DNA of 64,000 nt, taken from contig NZ_LN831790.1 in assembly GCF_001013905.1 (NCBI RefSeq), positions 3,052,001 to 3,116,000 on the forward strand, read 5' to 3'. Source of the DNA: Streptomyces leeuwenhoekii (GTDB lineage Bacteria > Actinomycetota > Actinomycetes > Streptomycetales > Streptomycetaceae). The position numbers and the translations under genes were made by a program. The notes beneath the pieces are model-generated. The model saw nothing but the letters and a program-made list of their open reading frames with translations. It made no database searches and was not told where the DNA came from. Below are positions 53,048 to 61,771 of this stretch, piece after piece (position 1 is the stretch's first letter; every line of letters begins with the position of its first letter).

Positions 53048-56000
53048 TCAGTCCACCACGTGCCGCCCCTCGGGCCGCGCGCTGCACGACGCCCGGAACG
53101 CGCAGTGGGTGCAGTGCTGTCCGGCCGTGGGAGTGAACCGTTCGTCGAGGACCTTCCCGGCGGCCGTGGCCAGCAGCTCGCCGATCCACTCCCCCGGCTG
53201 CCCCGGCGTCCCGTCGAGCGGCTCCTGCGCCTGCACCTTGGGCAGCGTCTCGCCGCCGTCCCGCTTGGCCGCGCCCAGCCGCAGCTGCACGAGCTCGGCG
53301 CCGCCCGGCTCGGGCCGCGCGCCGTCGAACACGGCGTCGACGGCACCCTCGCGGACGGCGAGCTGGTAGACGGCGAGCTGCGGGTGCCGGGCGACGTCCG
53401 CCGCGCTGGGCGCCTGTTTGCCGGTCTTGAAGTCGACGACGTAGGCGCGGCCCTCCGCGTCGGTCTCGACGCGGTCCATCTGGCCGCGGATGCGCACCTC
53501 GTAGTCGCCCGCCCTCAAGGTCACGTCGAAGTCGTGCTCGCTGGCGACCGCGGTGCGCCCCGCGCGGGCCCCGTGGGCGTCGACGTGCCACTTCAGGAAG
53601 CGCTCGAGCGCCAGGCGGGCGTTCTCCTTCTCCTGGGCCGACTTCCACGGCGCGTCGAAGGCGAGCGCGTTCCACACGGAGTCCAGGCGCTCCATGAGGA
53701 CGTCGAGGTCGGCCGGGGTGTGACCGGAGGCGACCTCGTCGGCCAGGACGTGCACCACGTTGCCGAAGCCCTGGGCCGCGGTCGCGGGCGCGTCGGCCTT
53801 CACCTCACGGCCCAGGAACCACTGCAGTGCGCAGGTGCCGGCGAGCTGTTCCAGGGCGCTGCCGGAGAGCACGACGGGCTTGTCGCGGTCGCGCAGCGGC
53901 ACCTTGCTCTCGGTCGGCTCGAACATGCCCCACCAGCGGTGGGGGTGGGCCGACGGGACCAGGGGACGGCCGTCCTCGTCGGCGAGCGCGGCCAGCCGGG
54001 CCAGCCGGCGGGCGGCCGCCTCCCGCAGGGCGTCGGACGCCTGCGGGTCGACCGTGGTGGCGCGCAGCTCGGCGACGAGCGCCGCGACCGACAGGGGGCG
54101 GCGGGGGCGGCCGGTGACGTCCTTGGGCTCGACCCCGAGCTCGGTCAGGAAGCGGGAGGGCTGGTCGCCGTCGTCGGCCGGTGCCTTGACGGCCGTGACG
54201 ACGAGGCGCTCACGCGCGCGCGTGGCGGCCACGTAGAACAGGCGGCGCTCCTCCGCGAGCAGCGCGCCCGGGGTGAGCGGTTCGGCGAGCCCGTCCCGGC
54301 CGATGCGGTCGGCCTCCAGCAGGGAGCCGCGGCGGCGCAGGTCCGGCCACAGGCCCTCCTGGACCCCCGCGACGACGACCAGGCGCCATTGCAGGCCCTT
54401 CGCGCGGTGCGCCGTCATCAGGCGGACCGCCTCGGGGCGTACCGCGCGCCGCGTGAGGGTGTCGGCGGCGATGTCCTGGGCTTCGATCTCCTCCAGGAAG
54501 TTCAGGGCGCCCCGGCCGCCGGTGCGCTCCTCCGCGCGGGCGGCGGTCGCGAACAGGGCGCATACGGCGTCCAGGTCGCGGTCGGCGTTGCGCCCGGCCG
54601 CGCCGCCGCGCCGGGCGGCCCGTTCCAGGCGCCCGGGCCAGGGCGTGCCCTCCCACAGGTCCCACAGCGCCTCCTCGGCCGTACCGCCGCCCGCGAGGCG
54701 CTCACGGGCCCTGCGCAGCAGCGCGCCGAGGCGCTGGGCGCCCCGCGCGTAGGCGGGGTCGTGCACGGCGAGGCGCTCCGGCTCGGCCAGCGCACGCGCG
54801 AGCAGTTCGTCCGAGGGCGGCGGCAGCGGATCGCCCGCGGCCCGCTCCTCCTCGCGCAGGGCCCGCCCGAGGCGGCGCAGGTCGGCGGTGTCCATGCCGG
54901 CGAGAGGGGAGGTGAGCAGGGTCAGGGCGGTCTCGGTGTCGAGCCAGCAGCCGCCGGCCCCGGGGGCGGGCTCGTCGGTGCCGGGCCGCTGCCGGGACGC
55001 CTCGGCCGCCTCCGCCGTCGCCACCGCGCGCAGCGCCGTCAGCAGCGGTGCCACCGCGGGCTCGTGCCGCAGGGGCAGGTCGTCTCCGTCCACGTCCAGC
55101 GGCACGCCGGCCGCCGTCAGGGCGCGGCGGAGCGTCGGGATGCTGCGCGAGCCGGCGCGCACCAGGACGGCCATCTCGCTCCACGGAACGCCGTCCTCCA
55201 GATGCGCCCGGCGGAGGATATCGGCGATATTGTCCAGTTCCGCGCCGGATGTCGGATAGGTGTACACCTCGACGCGGCCCCCGTCCCGTACGGGGGCCGG
55301 CTCGCGGTGGGCGCGCACCCGGTCGGCGGGCAGCCGGGGCAGCGGCATGCGCTGGGCGAGCCGGCGGGTGGCGGCCAGCAGGGCGGCGCCGGAGCGGCGG
55401 GAGGTGCGCAGGACCTGGACGGGGGCGGGGCTGCCGTCCCCGCGCGGGAAGGTGTGCGGGAAGTCCAGGATGCCGTTCACGTCGGCGCCCCGGAACGCGT
55501 AGATCGACTGGTCGGGATCGCCGAAGGCGACCAGGGTGCGGCCGCCGCCGGCGAGGGCCCGCAGCAGCCGCACCTGGGCCGGGTCGGTGTCCTGGTACTC
55601 GTCGACGTAGACGGCGTCGTACTGCGCGGCGAGCCGCTCGGCGACCTCGGGGCGGCCGGCGAGGAGGACCGCTCGGTGGACCAGCTCGGCGTAGTCGAGG
55701 ACGCCTTGCAGGTCGAGGACGTCGAGGTACTCGGCGAGGAAGGCCGCCGCGGCACGCCAGTCGGGGCGGCCGATGCGGCGGGCGAAGGCGTCCAGGGCGT
55801 CGGGGCCGAGACCGAGCTCACGGCTGCGGGCGAGGACCGCGCGCACCTCGTCGGCGAAACCGCGAGTGGTCAGGCAGGCGCGCAGCTCGTCGGGCCAGCG
55901 CACGTGCGCGAGCCCGAGCCGCTCCAGGTCCGCCTGGCCGGCCAGCAGCCCGCGCACGGTGACGTCCTGCTCGGGGCCGGACAGCAGCCGCAGCGGCTCG

Positions 56001-56401
56001 GTGGGCCGGTCGTCGCCCTGGTGGGCGCGGACCAGGGCGTAGCCGAAGGAGTGGAAGGTGGTCGCCCGGGGGGCGCGTGCGGCGCCGATGCGCAGGGCCA
56101 TGCGGTCCCGCAGTTCGACGGCCGCCTTGCGGCTGAAGGTCAGCACCAGGATGCGCTCCGGGTCGCCGCCCCGGTCGATCCGGGCCGCCACCGACTCGAC
56201 GAGCGTGGTCGTCTTCCCGGTGCCCGGGCCGGCGAGGACGAGCAGCGGCCCGCTCCCGTGGTCAACCACGGCTCGCTGTGCTGCGTCCAGACGAGGGGGA
56301 GCCACCCGCGCGGGCGGGGTACGGACCAGACGGTAGGCGCCGCGGCTCTGCTGCCGCACCGGTGGGTGCGGCGGGCGCCGGGTGGTGGAGGAGGAGCTCA
56401 C
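53048..56401 (-). CDS. adnA: AdnA-type helicase-nuclease subunit with Fe-S cysteines
   Basis: 1117 aa from GTG 56401. Helicase motifs: VLAGPGTGKTTTLV, LVLTFSRKAAVEL, YVDEYQDTDPAQVR, VAFGDPDQSIYAFRGA, RLMTAHRAKGLQW and LFYVAATRARERL. C-terminal RecB-type nuclease: VVDFKTGKQAP and HPQLAVYQLA. An isolated cysteine in GTCALQWFLG and a closing CTHCAFRASC form the AddB-like four-cysteine Fe-S arrangement. Upstream frame to 56482 is Pro/Ser-rich with low similarity. Follows the mycobacterial order adnA before adnB. Extended antisense frames across both genes are GC shadows. Confidence 0.88.
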   Translation of the reverse strand: MSSSSTTRRPPHPPVRQQSRGAYRLVRTPPARVAPPRLDAAQRAVVDHGSGPLLVLAGPGTGKTTTLVESVAARIDRGGDPERILVLTFSRKAAVELRDRMALRIGAARAPRATTFHSFGYALVRAHQGDDRPTEPLRLLSGPEQDVTVRGLLAGQADLERLGLAHVRWPDELRACLTTRGFADEVRAVLARSRELGLGPDALDAFARRIGRPDWRAAAAFLAEYLDVLDLQGVLDYAELVHRAVLLAGRPEVAERLAAQYDAVYVDEYQDTDPAQVRLLRALAGGGRTLVAFGDPDQSIYAFRGADVNGILDFPHTFPRGDGSPAPVQVLRTSRRSGAALLAATRRLAQRMPLPRLPADRVRAHREPAPVRDGGRVEVYTYPTSGAELDNIADILRRAHLEDGVPWSEMAVLVRAGSRSIPTLRRALTAAGVPLDVDGDDLPLRHEPAVAPLLTALRAVATAEAAEASRQRPGTDEPAPGAGGCWLDTETALTLLTSPLAGMDTADLRRLGRALREEERAAGDPLPPPSDELLARALAEPERLAVHDPAYARGAQRLGALLRRARERLAGGGTAEEALWDLWEGTPWPGRLERAARRGGAAGRNADRDLDAVCALFATAARAEERTGGRGALNFLEEIEAQDIAADTLTRRAVRPEAVRLMTAHRAKGLQWRLVVVAGVQEGLWPDLRRRGSLLEADRIGRDGLAEPLTPGALLAEERRLFYVAATRARERLVVTAVKAPADDGDQPSRFLTELGVEPKDVTGRPRRPLSVAALVAELRATTVDPQASDALREAAARRLARLAALADEDGRPLVPSAHPHRWWGMFEPTESKVPLRDRDKPVVLSGSALEQLAGTCALQWFLGREVKADAPATAAQGFGNVVHVLADEVASGHTPADLDVLMERLDSVWNALAFDAPWKSAQEKENARLALERFLKWHVDAHGARAGRTAVASEHDFDVTLRAGDYEVRIRGQMDRVETDAEGRAYVVDFKTGKQAPSAADVARHPQLAVYQLAVREGAVDAVFDGARPEPGGAELVQLRLGAAKRDGGETLPKVQAQEPLDGTPGQPGEWIGELLATAAGKVLDERFTPTAGQHCTHCAFRASCSARPEGRHVVD

Positions 56402-56676
56402 GTGGTTCGCCGGTCCTGGTGGGTGTGCGGGGAGTGCGACCGTCTCCCGGGGAGTGCGGTGGCTTCGGGGTGAGGGGTGCACGCGCAGCCGACGCTACGC
56501 CGCGGCCCGGGCCGGAAGCAGGGCTTCCCCTTCTTGCCCTTCTTCCTTTCCGTCCCCCGCGGCACGTGCGTCCCTCGACCCACGAACGTACGTCATGCCA
56601 CGAACGTCTTCGAAATGCCCCGATTCCCTCATACGGATCACGGGTCACACACCGGCCGGTCCGATGGCGGAAGCTG

Positions 56677-57063
56677 TCAGGTGTGACCCTCCGCGCACGC
56701 AGCACCGTCCCACCGCGCGCGTCTCAGGTCGAGGCGCGGCAGATGGCCCCCCGCGGCCCTGCCCGCCTCCCTCAGGGGGGTGCCCTCCGCGCGGTAGCGG
56801 TCGAGCGCCTCCAGTTCGTGACCGGGAAGGAGCACGCCGTCGGCGCGGACGACGCGCCACCACGGGACGGCTCCGCCGTACAGGGCCATCACACGGCCCA
56901 CCTGGCGGGGGCCGCCCTCCCCCAGCCATTCGGCGACATCGCCGTAGGTCATGACCCGGCCGGGCGGAATCAGTTCGGTGACCTTGAGGACCCGCTCGGC
57001 GTAGTCGGGCAGGGAGTCCGCGTGCTCCGCGCGGGCGTCGTCCGGAAGGCGCTCCTCACTCAT
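56677..57063 (-). CDS. alkyltransferase-like (ATL) protein
   Basis: 128 aa homologous to the C-terminal domain of O6-alkylguanine DNA alkyltransferase. The helix-turn-helix PPGRVMTYGDVAEWLG and VGRVMALYGGAVPWWRVV are clear. Where the methyltransferase has PCHRV with the acceptor cysteine, this protein has PWWRV, so it cannot take up alkyl groups but should flip and mark O6-alkylguanine for nucleotide excision repair. ATG 57063 has GGGGCGG directly upstream. Its C-terminus (WDGAACAEGHT) is not conserved. Confidence 0.88.
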   Translation of the reverse strand: MSEERLPDDARAEHADSLPDYAERVLKVTELIPPGRVMTYGDVAEWLGEGGPRQVGRVMALYGGAVPWWRVVRADGVLLPGHELEALDRYRAEGTPLREAGRAAGGHLPRLDLRRARWDGAACAEGHT

Positions 57064-57249
57064 CCGCCCCATCCTGCCCCACCCCACCGACAACGCGGCA
57101 CGGTCGCGGCCATGGCGCGCCCTCGCCCGGGAACGGCGCTTCGGGCAGACTGTGCGGCCCCGCGTCCGCACCCTGATGCCCCCGTGTGTCGGTGCGGCAT
57201 GCCACCATCGTGCGGGCGGTGACCAGTGATACGAGAGCAAGAAGAGACG

Positions 57250-59988
57250 ATGAAGCAGCAGGGAGTGCAGCCCGGCGACCCCGGGAACACAGAGGGCTCC
57301 TCTGACGCTTCACCGCGCCCCGCCACCGCCGGGGAAGCCGCCGGGGGCGGGACCGCCCCGGACACCGACCCCGCGACCACGACCCACATCGACGAGGTCG
57401 AGGGCGACGAGCCGCTGCTGCCCGCGCGCGTGCACCGCCCCTCGGACCTCATGCGGCTGCTGATCGGCGTTCTCGCCGTCGCCGTGCTGCTGGGCATCGC
57501 CGCCTTCGCGCACGGCACCACCTCGGGTCTCGAACAGGACATCACCAAGGGCACCGGGCAGGCGCCCGACCTGCTGATCAAGATCGCGGGCCTGGCCTCC
57601 AGCATCGCGATCCTCCTGGTACCGGTCGCGTTCGCGATCGAACGCCTGATCAAACGGGACGGGCTGCGCATCGCCGACGGCGTACTGGCGGCGGTCCTGG
57701 CCCACGGTGTGACCCTCGCCACCGACCTCTGGGTCGCCAAGGGGGCGCCCGGCTCCATCCAGGACGCCCTCACCCAGCCCTCGCCCGGCGACATCCACGC
57801 CCTCACCGACCCCGTGCACGGCTACCTCGCGCCCGTCATCGCCTATATGACGGCGGTGGGCATGTCACGCCGGCCGCGCTGGCGCGCGGTGCTGTGGATC
57901 GTGCTCCTCCTCGACGCCTTCTCGATGCTCGTCACCGGCTACACCACGCCGTTCTCGATCATCCTGACGGTGCTGATCGGCTGGACGGTCGCCTACGGGA
58001 CGCTGTACGCGGTCGGCTCGCCCAACGTCCGCCCCACCGGGCGCACCCTCATGGCGGGCCTGCGGACCGTCGGGTTCCACCCGGTGACCGCCTCCCGCGT
58101 GGAGGCGGTGCCGTCGGACACGGCCGAGAGCGGCGACCGCGGCAGACGCTACTTCGTCACGCTGGAGGACGGGCGCCCGCTGGACGTGACGGTCGTCGAC
58201 CGGGAGCAGCAGGCGCAGGGCTTCTTCTACCGCGCCTGGCGCAACCTGACCCTGCGCGGCTTCGCCACCCGCAGCAGCCTCCAGTCGCTGCGCCAGGCCC
58301 TGGAGCAGGAGGCGCTGCTCGCCTACGCGGCCATCGCGGCCGGCGCCAACGCGCCCAAGCTGATCGCCACCTCCGAGCTGGGCCCCGACGCCGTGATGCT
58401 GGTCTACGAGCACACCGGCGGACGCACCCTGGACTCGCTGGCGGACGACGAGATCACCGACGACCTGCTGCGCGACACCTGGCACCAGGTGCGGTCCCTG
58501 CAGTCCCGGCGTATCGCGCACCGCAGGCTGGTGGGCGACGCCATCCTGGTGGATCGTTCCGGCACGGTGATCCTCACCGACCTGCGCGCCGGCGAGATCG
58601 CCGCCGGCGATCTGCTGCTGCGCATGGACGTCTCCCAGCTGCTGGTCACCCTCGGCCTGCGGGTGGGGGCGGAGCGGGCGGTGGCCTCGGCGGTGAGCGT
58701 GCTGGGCCCCGACGCCGTCGCCGACTGCCTGCCGATGCTCCAGCCCATCGCGCTCAGCCGCGCCACCCGCGCGACGCTGCGCAGACTGGCCCGGGAACGC
58801 GCCCAGCGCGAGCGGGACGCGGTCCTGGAGGCGTCCCGGCAGGCCAAGCAGGCCCGCCTGGAGGCGGCCGGCGCCGACGCCGAGGCCGTGTCCCTGGAGA
58901 AGCCGGACAAGAAGGCCGTACGCGCCGAGCAGCGGGCCGAGAAACGGGCCATCGACGAGGCGGTGGAGGAGGCCCGCGAGGAGGACCTGCTCACCCAGAT
59001 CCGGCACGAGGTGCTGCGGATCAGGCCACAGGCGCCGATCGAACCGGCCCGGCTGGAACGGGTGCGTCCGCGCACGCTGATCAGTTTCATCGCCGGTGCG
59101 ATCGGCGCGTACTTCCTGCTCACCCAGCTCACGCACATCGAGTTCGGGCCGCTGATCGCCAACGCCGAGTGGGGCTGGGTGATCGCGGCGGTGCTGTTCT
59201 CCGCGGGCAGCTACTTCGCGGCGGCGATGGCGCTGCTGGGGTTCGTCCCGGAGCGGGTGCCGTTCCTGCGGACCGTGGCGGCGCAGGTCGCCGGGTCGTT
59301 CGTGAAGATCGTCGCCCCGGCCGCAGTCGGCGGCGTCGCCCTCAACACACGCTTCCTGCAGCGCGCGGGGGTGCGGCCGGGGCTCGCGGTCGCCAGCGTC
59401 GGCGCCTCGCAGTTGTTCGGCCTCGGCTGCCACATCCTGATGCTGCTGGCCTTCGGCTATCTGACCGGCACCGAGAAGACCCCTTCGCTGTCGCCGTCCC
59501 GGACGGTCATCGCGGGCCTGCTGACGGTGGCGGTCCTGGTCCTCGTCGCGACCTCGGTGCCGTTCCTGCGCAAGTTCGTCGTCACGCGCGTGCGGTCGCT
59601 CTTCGCCGGCGTCGTGCCGCGCATGCTCGATGTGCTCCAGCGCCCGCAGAAGCTGATCACCGGCATCGGCGGCATGCTGCTGCTGACCGCCTGCTTCGTG
59701 ATGTGCCTGGACGCCTCCATCCGCGCGTTCGGCGACGAGTCCACGTCGATCAGCATCGCCAGCGTCGCCGTGGTCTTCCTCGCGGGCAACGCGCTCGGGT
59801 CCGCGGCGCCGACCCCGGGCGGCGTGGGAGCGGTGGAGGCGACCCTGACGGTCGGCCTGATCGCCGTCGGCCTCCCCAAGGAGGTCGCCGCACCGGCGGT
59901 GCTGCTGTTCCGCCTGCTGACGCTGTGGCTGCCGGTCCTGCCGGGGTGGCTGGCCTTCAATCACCTGACCCGGAAGGAAGCCCTGTGA
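57250..59988 (+). CDS. membrane protein with pseudokinase domain and LPG-synthase/flippase-type TM domain
   Basis: 912 aa. N-terminal about 50 residues disordered; then about six membrane helices (to about residue 265); a cytoplasmic domain (about 285-500) that follows protein-kinase order but lacks catalytic residues (IAHRRLVGDAILVDRSG instead of HxDxxxxN; ILTDLRAGE instead of DFG); a charged Lys/Glu/Arg coiled-coil region (about 530-610); and a C-terminal domain of about eight helices with AAPTPGGVGAVEAT, characteristic of the PF03706 (MprF/LPG synthase TM, UPF0104) family. Probably moves or senses a lipid-linked molecule under control of the pseudokinase. ATG 57250 is tentative (weak SD); GTG 57226 is an alternative. 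Confidence 0.8.
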   Translation: MKQQGVQPGDPGNTEGSSDASPRPATAGEAAGGGTAPDTDPATTTHIDEVEGDEPLLPARVHRPSDLMRLLIGVLAVAVLLGIAAFAHGTTSGLEQDITKGTGQAPDLLIKIAGLASSIAILLVPVAFAIERLIKRDGLRIADGVLAAVLAHGVTLATDLWVAKGAPGSIQDALTQPSPGDIHALTDPVHGYLAPVIAYMTAVGMSRRPRWRAVLWIVLLLDAFSMLVTGYTTPFSIILTVLIGWTVAYGTLYAVGSPNVRPTGRTLMAGLRTVGFHPVTASRVEAVPSDTAESGDRGRRYFVTLEDGRPLDVTVVDREQQAQGFFYRAWRNLTLRGFATRSSLQSLRQALEQEALLAYAAIAAGANAPKLIATSELGPDAVMLVYEHTGGRTLDSLADDEITDDLLRDTWHQVRSLQSRRIAHRRLVGDAILVDRSGTVILTDLRAGEIAAGDLLLRMDVSQLLVTLGLRVGAERAVASAVSVLGPDAVADCLPMLQPIALSRATRATLRRLARERAQRERDAVLEASRQAKQARLEAAGADAEAVSLEKPDKKAVRAEQRAEKRAIDEAVEEAREEDLLTQIRHEVLRIRPQAPIEPARLERVRPRTLISFIAGAIGAYFLLTQLTHIEFGPLIANAEWGWVIAAVLFSAGSYFAAAMALLGFVPERVPFLRTVAAQVAGSFVKIVAPAAVGGVALNTRFLQRAGVRPGLAVASVGASQLFGLGCHILMLLAFGYLTGTEKTPSLSPSRTVIAGLLTVAVLVLVATSVPFLRKFVVTRVRSLFAGVVPRMLDVLQRPQKLITGIGGMLLLTACFVMCLDASIRAFGDESTSISIASVAVVFLAGNALGSAAPTPGGVGAVEATLTVGLIAVGLPKEVAAPAVLLFRLLTLWLPVLPGWLAFNHLTRKEAL

Positions 59989-60087
59989 CGCCGGCGCCCG
60001 CGCGGGCCCCGCGCACCCCCTGACGCGGCGTCCCACGTACGGCCCCGGCCCCGCGCGCCCGGCCGCCCCCGGCCGCACGATGGACCC

Positions 60088-61629
60088 ATGCCGCACCACT
60101 CCCGGCTGAGCGCCGCCGTCCTCACCGCCACCGTCGTGCTGTCGTCCCTGCTGGCGGGCTGCGGCGACGACGCCGGGGACGAGGACCTGACCCGGCAGCG
60201 GCTCGACTGGAAGGACTGCCCGTCCCCGTCACAGGACCAGGGCGGAGGCGGCTCCCCCTCGCCCCTGCCGGACGGCGACGCGTGGCAGTGCGCCATCATG
60301 AAGACGCCCCTCGACTGGGACCGGCCCGACGGGGAGACCATCGATCTGGCGCTCATCCGGGCCAGGGCGAGCGGCCCGGACAGCGCGCGGATCGGCTCGC
60401 TGGTCTTCAACTTCGGCGGACCCGGCGGCTCCGGCGTGACCACGCTGCCCGCGTTCGGCCAGGACTACGCGCGTCTGCGCACCCGCTACGACCTCGTCAG
60501 CTTCGACCCGCGCGGCGTCGGCCGCAGCGCCCCGGTGCGCTGCCTGAGCGACCGGCGACTCGACGCCTACTTCCAGCGGGACGCGACCCCCGACGACGGC
60601 GCCGAACGCGCCGAGCTGCTGGAGAGCACCCGGGAGTTCAGCGCGGCCTGCGAGAAGAACTCCGGGGAGATCCTCCCCCATGTGCGCACCACCGAGGCGG
60701 CCCGCGACATGGACCTGATGCGCCAGGTCCTCGGCGACGGCCGGCTGCACTACTTCGGCATCTCCTACGGCACCGAACTCGGCGCGGTCTACGCCCACCT
60801 GTTCCCGAAGAACGTGGGCCGTGCCGTCTTCGACGCGGTCGTCGACCCCACCCAGACCTCCGAGCAGGGTTCGCTGGGCCAGGCCGAGGGCTTCCAGCGG
60901 GCGCTCGACAACTACGCCGAGGACTGCACCTCGAAGGCCGAGGACTGCCCCGTCGGGGACACGCCCCAGGACGTCAAGGACCGCATCGCCCGGCTGCTGA
61001 AGGACCTCGACAGCCGCCCCATCCCCGGCATCTTCCCCCGTGAACTCACCCAGACCGCCGCGACGAGCGGCATCGCGCAGTCGCTGTACTCGAAGGAGTT
61101 CTGGGAGTACCTCACCGAAGGGCTGGAGGGGGCCTACGACGGTGACGGCCGGGTGCTGATGGTGCTGTCCGACTCCTTGAACGGGCGCAGCGAGAACGGC
61201 GAGTACAGCAACCTCACCGCGGCGAACACCGCGATCAACTGCGCCGACGACAAGCCGCGCTACGACACCGCGTACGTGCAGGGCAAGCTGCCCGAGTTCC
61301 GCAGGGCCTCCGCGCTCTTCGGCGATTTCCTCGCCTGGGGCATGCTCGGCTGCACCGACTGGCCCGTGGCCGGGGCCGCGGACCACCCCGACGTCCGCGC
61401 GCCGGGCGCGCCGCCCATCCTGGTGATCGGCACCACCGGGGACCCGGCCACCCCCTACGAGGGCGCCCGGAGGATGGCGGACGCGCTGGGCGAGGGGGTC
61501 GGGGTGGAGCTGACCTACGAGGGCGAGGGACATGGCGCCTACGCCGGCGAGAGCTCCTGCGTGCGGGATGCGGTGGACCGCTATCTGCTCGACGGGACGG
61601 TACCGGCGGGCGGCACCGTGTGCTCCTGA
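60088..61629 (+). CDS. secreted lipoprotein alpha/beta-hydrolase (Slp/tripeptidyl-aminopeptidase type)
   Basis: 513 aa. Signal peptide ending in a lipobox LLAGC (Cys25). Mature chain is an S33-type peptidase: FNFGGPGGSG (oxyanion region), YDLVSFDPRGVGRS, nucleophile elbow HYFGISYGTELG (Ser), acid in VIGTTGDPATPYE, and histidine in EGEGHGAYAG. Related Streptomyces proteins SlpD/SlpE and Tap remove tripeptides from secreted proteins. A paralogue follows 142 bp downstream. Four cysteines in the lid region probably form disulfides. Confidence 0.88.
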   Translation: MPHHSRLSAAVLTATVVLSSLLAGCGDDAGDEDLTRQRLDWKDCPSPSQDQGGGGSPSPLPDGDAWQCAIMKTPLDWDRPDGETIDLALIRARASGPDSARIGSLVFNFGGPGGSGVTTLPAFGQDYARLRTRYDLVSFDPRGVGRSAPVRCLSDRRLDAYFQRDATPDDGAERAELLESTREFSAACEKNSGEILPHVRTTEAARDMDLMRQVLGDGRLHYFGISYGTELGAVYAHLFPKNVGRAVFDAVVDPTQTSEQGSLGQAEGFQRALDNYAEDCTSKAEDCPVGDTPQDVKDRIARLLKDLDSRPIPGIFPRELTQTAATSGIAQSLYSKEFWEYLTEGLEGAYDGDGRVLMVLSDSLNGRSENGEYSNLTAANTAINCADDKPRYDTAYVQGKLPEFRRASALFGDFLAWGMLGCTDWPVAGAADHPDVRAPGAPPILVIGTTGDPATPYEGARRMADALGEGVGVELTYEGEGHGAYAGESSCVRDAVDRYLLDGTVPAGGTVCS

Positions 61630-61771
61630 GCGGCCGGCCTCCCGCCCGCAGTCCCGGCAAAGCGGCAGGTCACAGCGTTATCCACAGGCCGAAGTGGGCG
61701 TCGGCGGGGCCGCCTACGATGGCAGGACCGCCATCCGCGGCACGGCGGACGGCCTGTGAGGGGGAGGGTCC

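Noticed and set aside
48630..56473. Very long plus-strand open frames opposite adnB and adnA
   Set aside because: High-GC shadow frames: Gly/Arg/Ala-rich or repetitive translations without motifs, while the minus strand carries complete helicase and nuclease motifs.
56402..56676. LexA (SOS) box for adnA
   Set aside because: cacgaacgt direct repeats occur (about 56579-56606) but no GAAC-N4-GTTC type palindrome.
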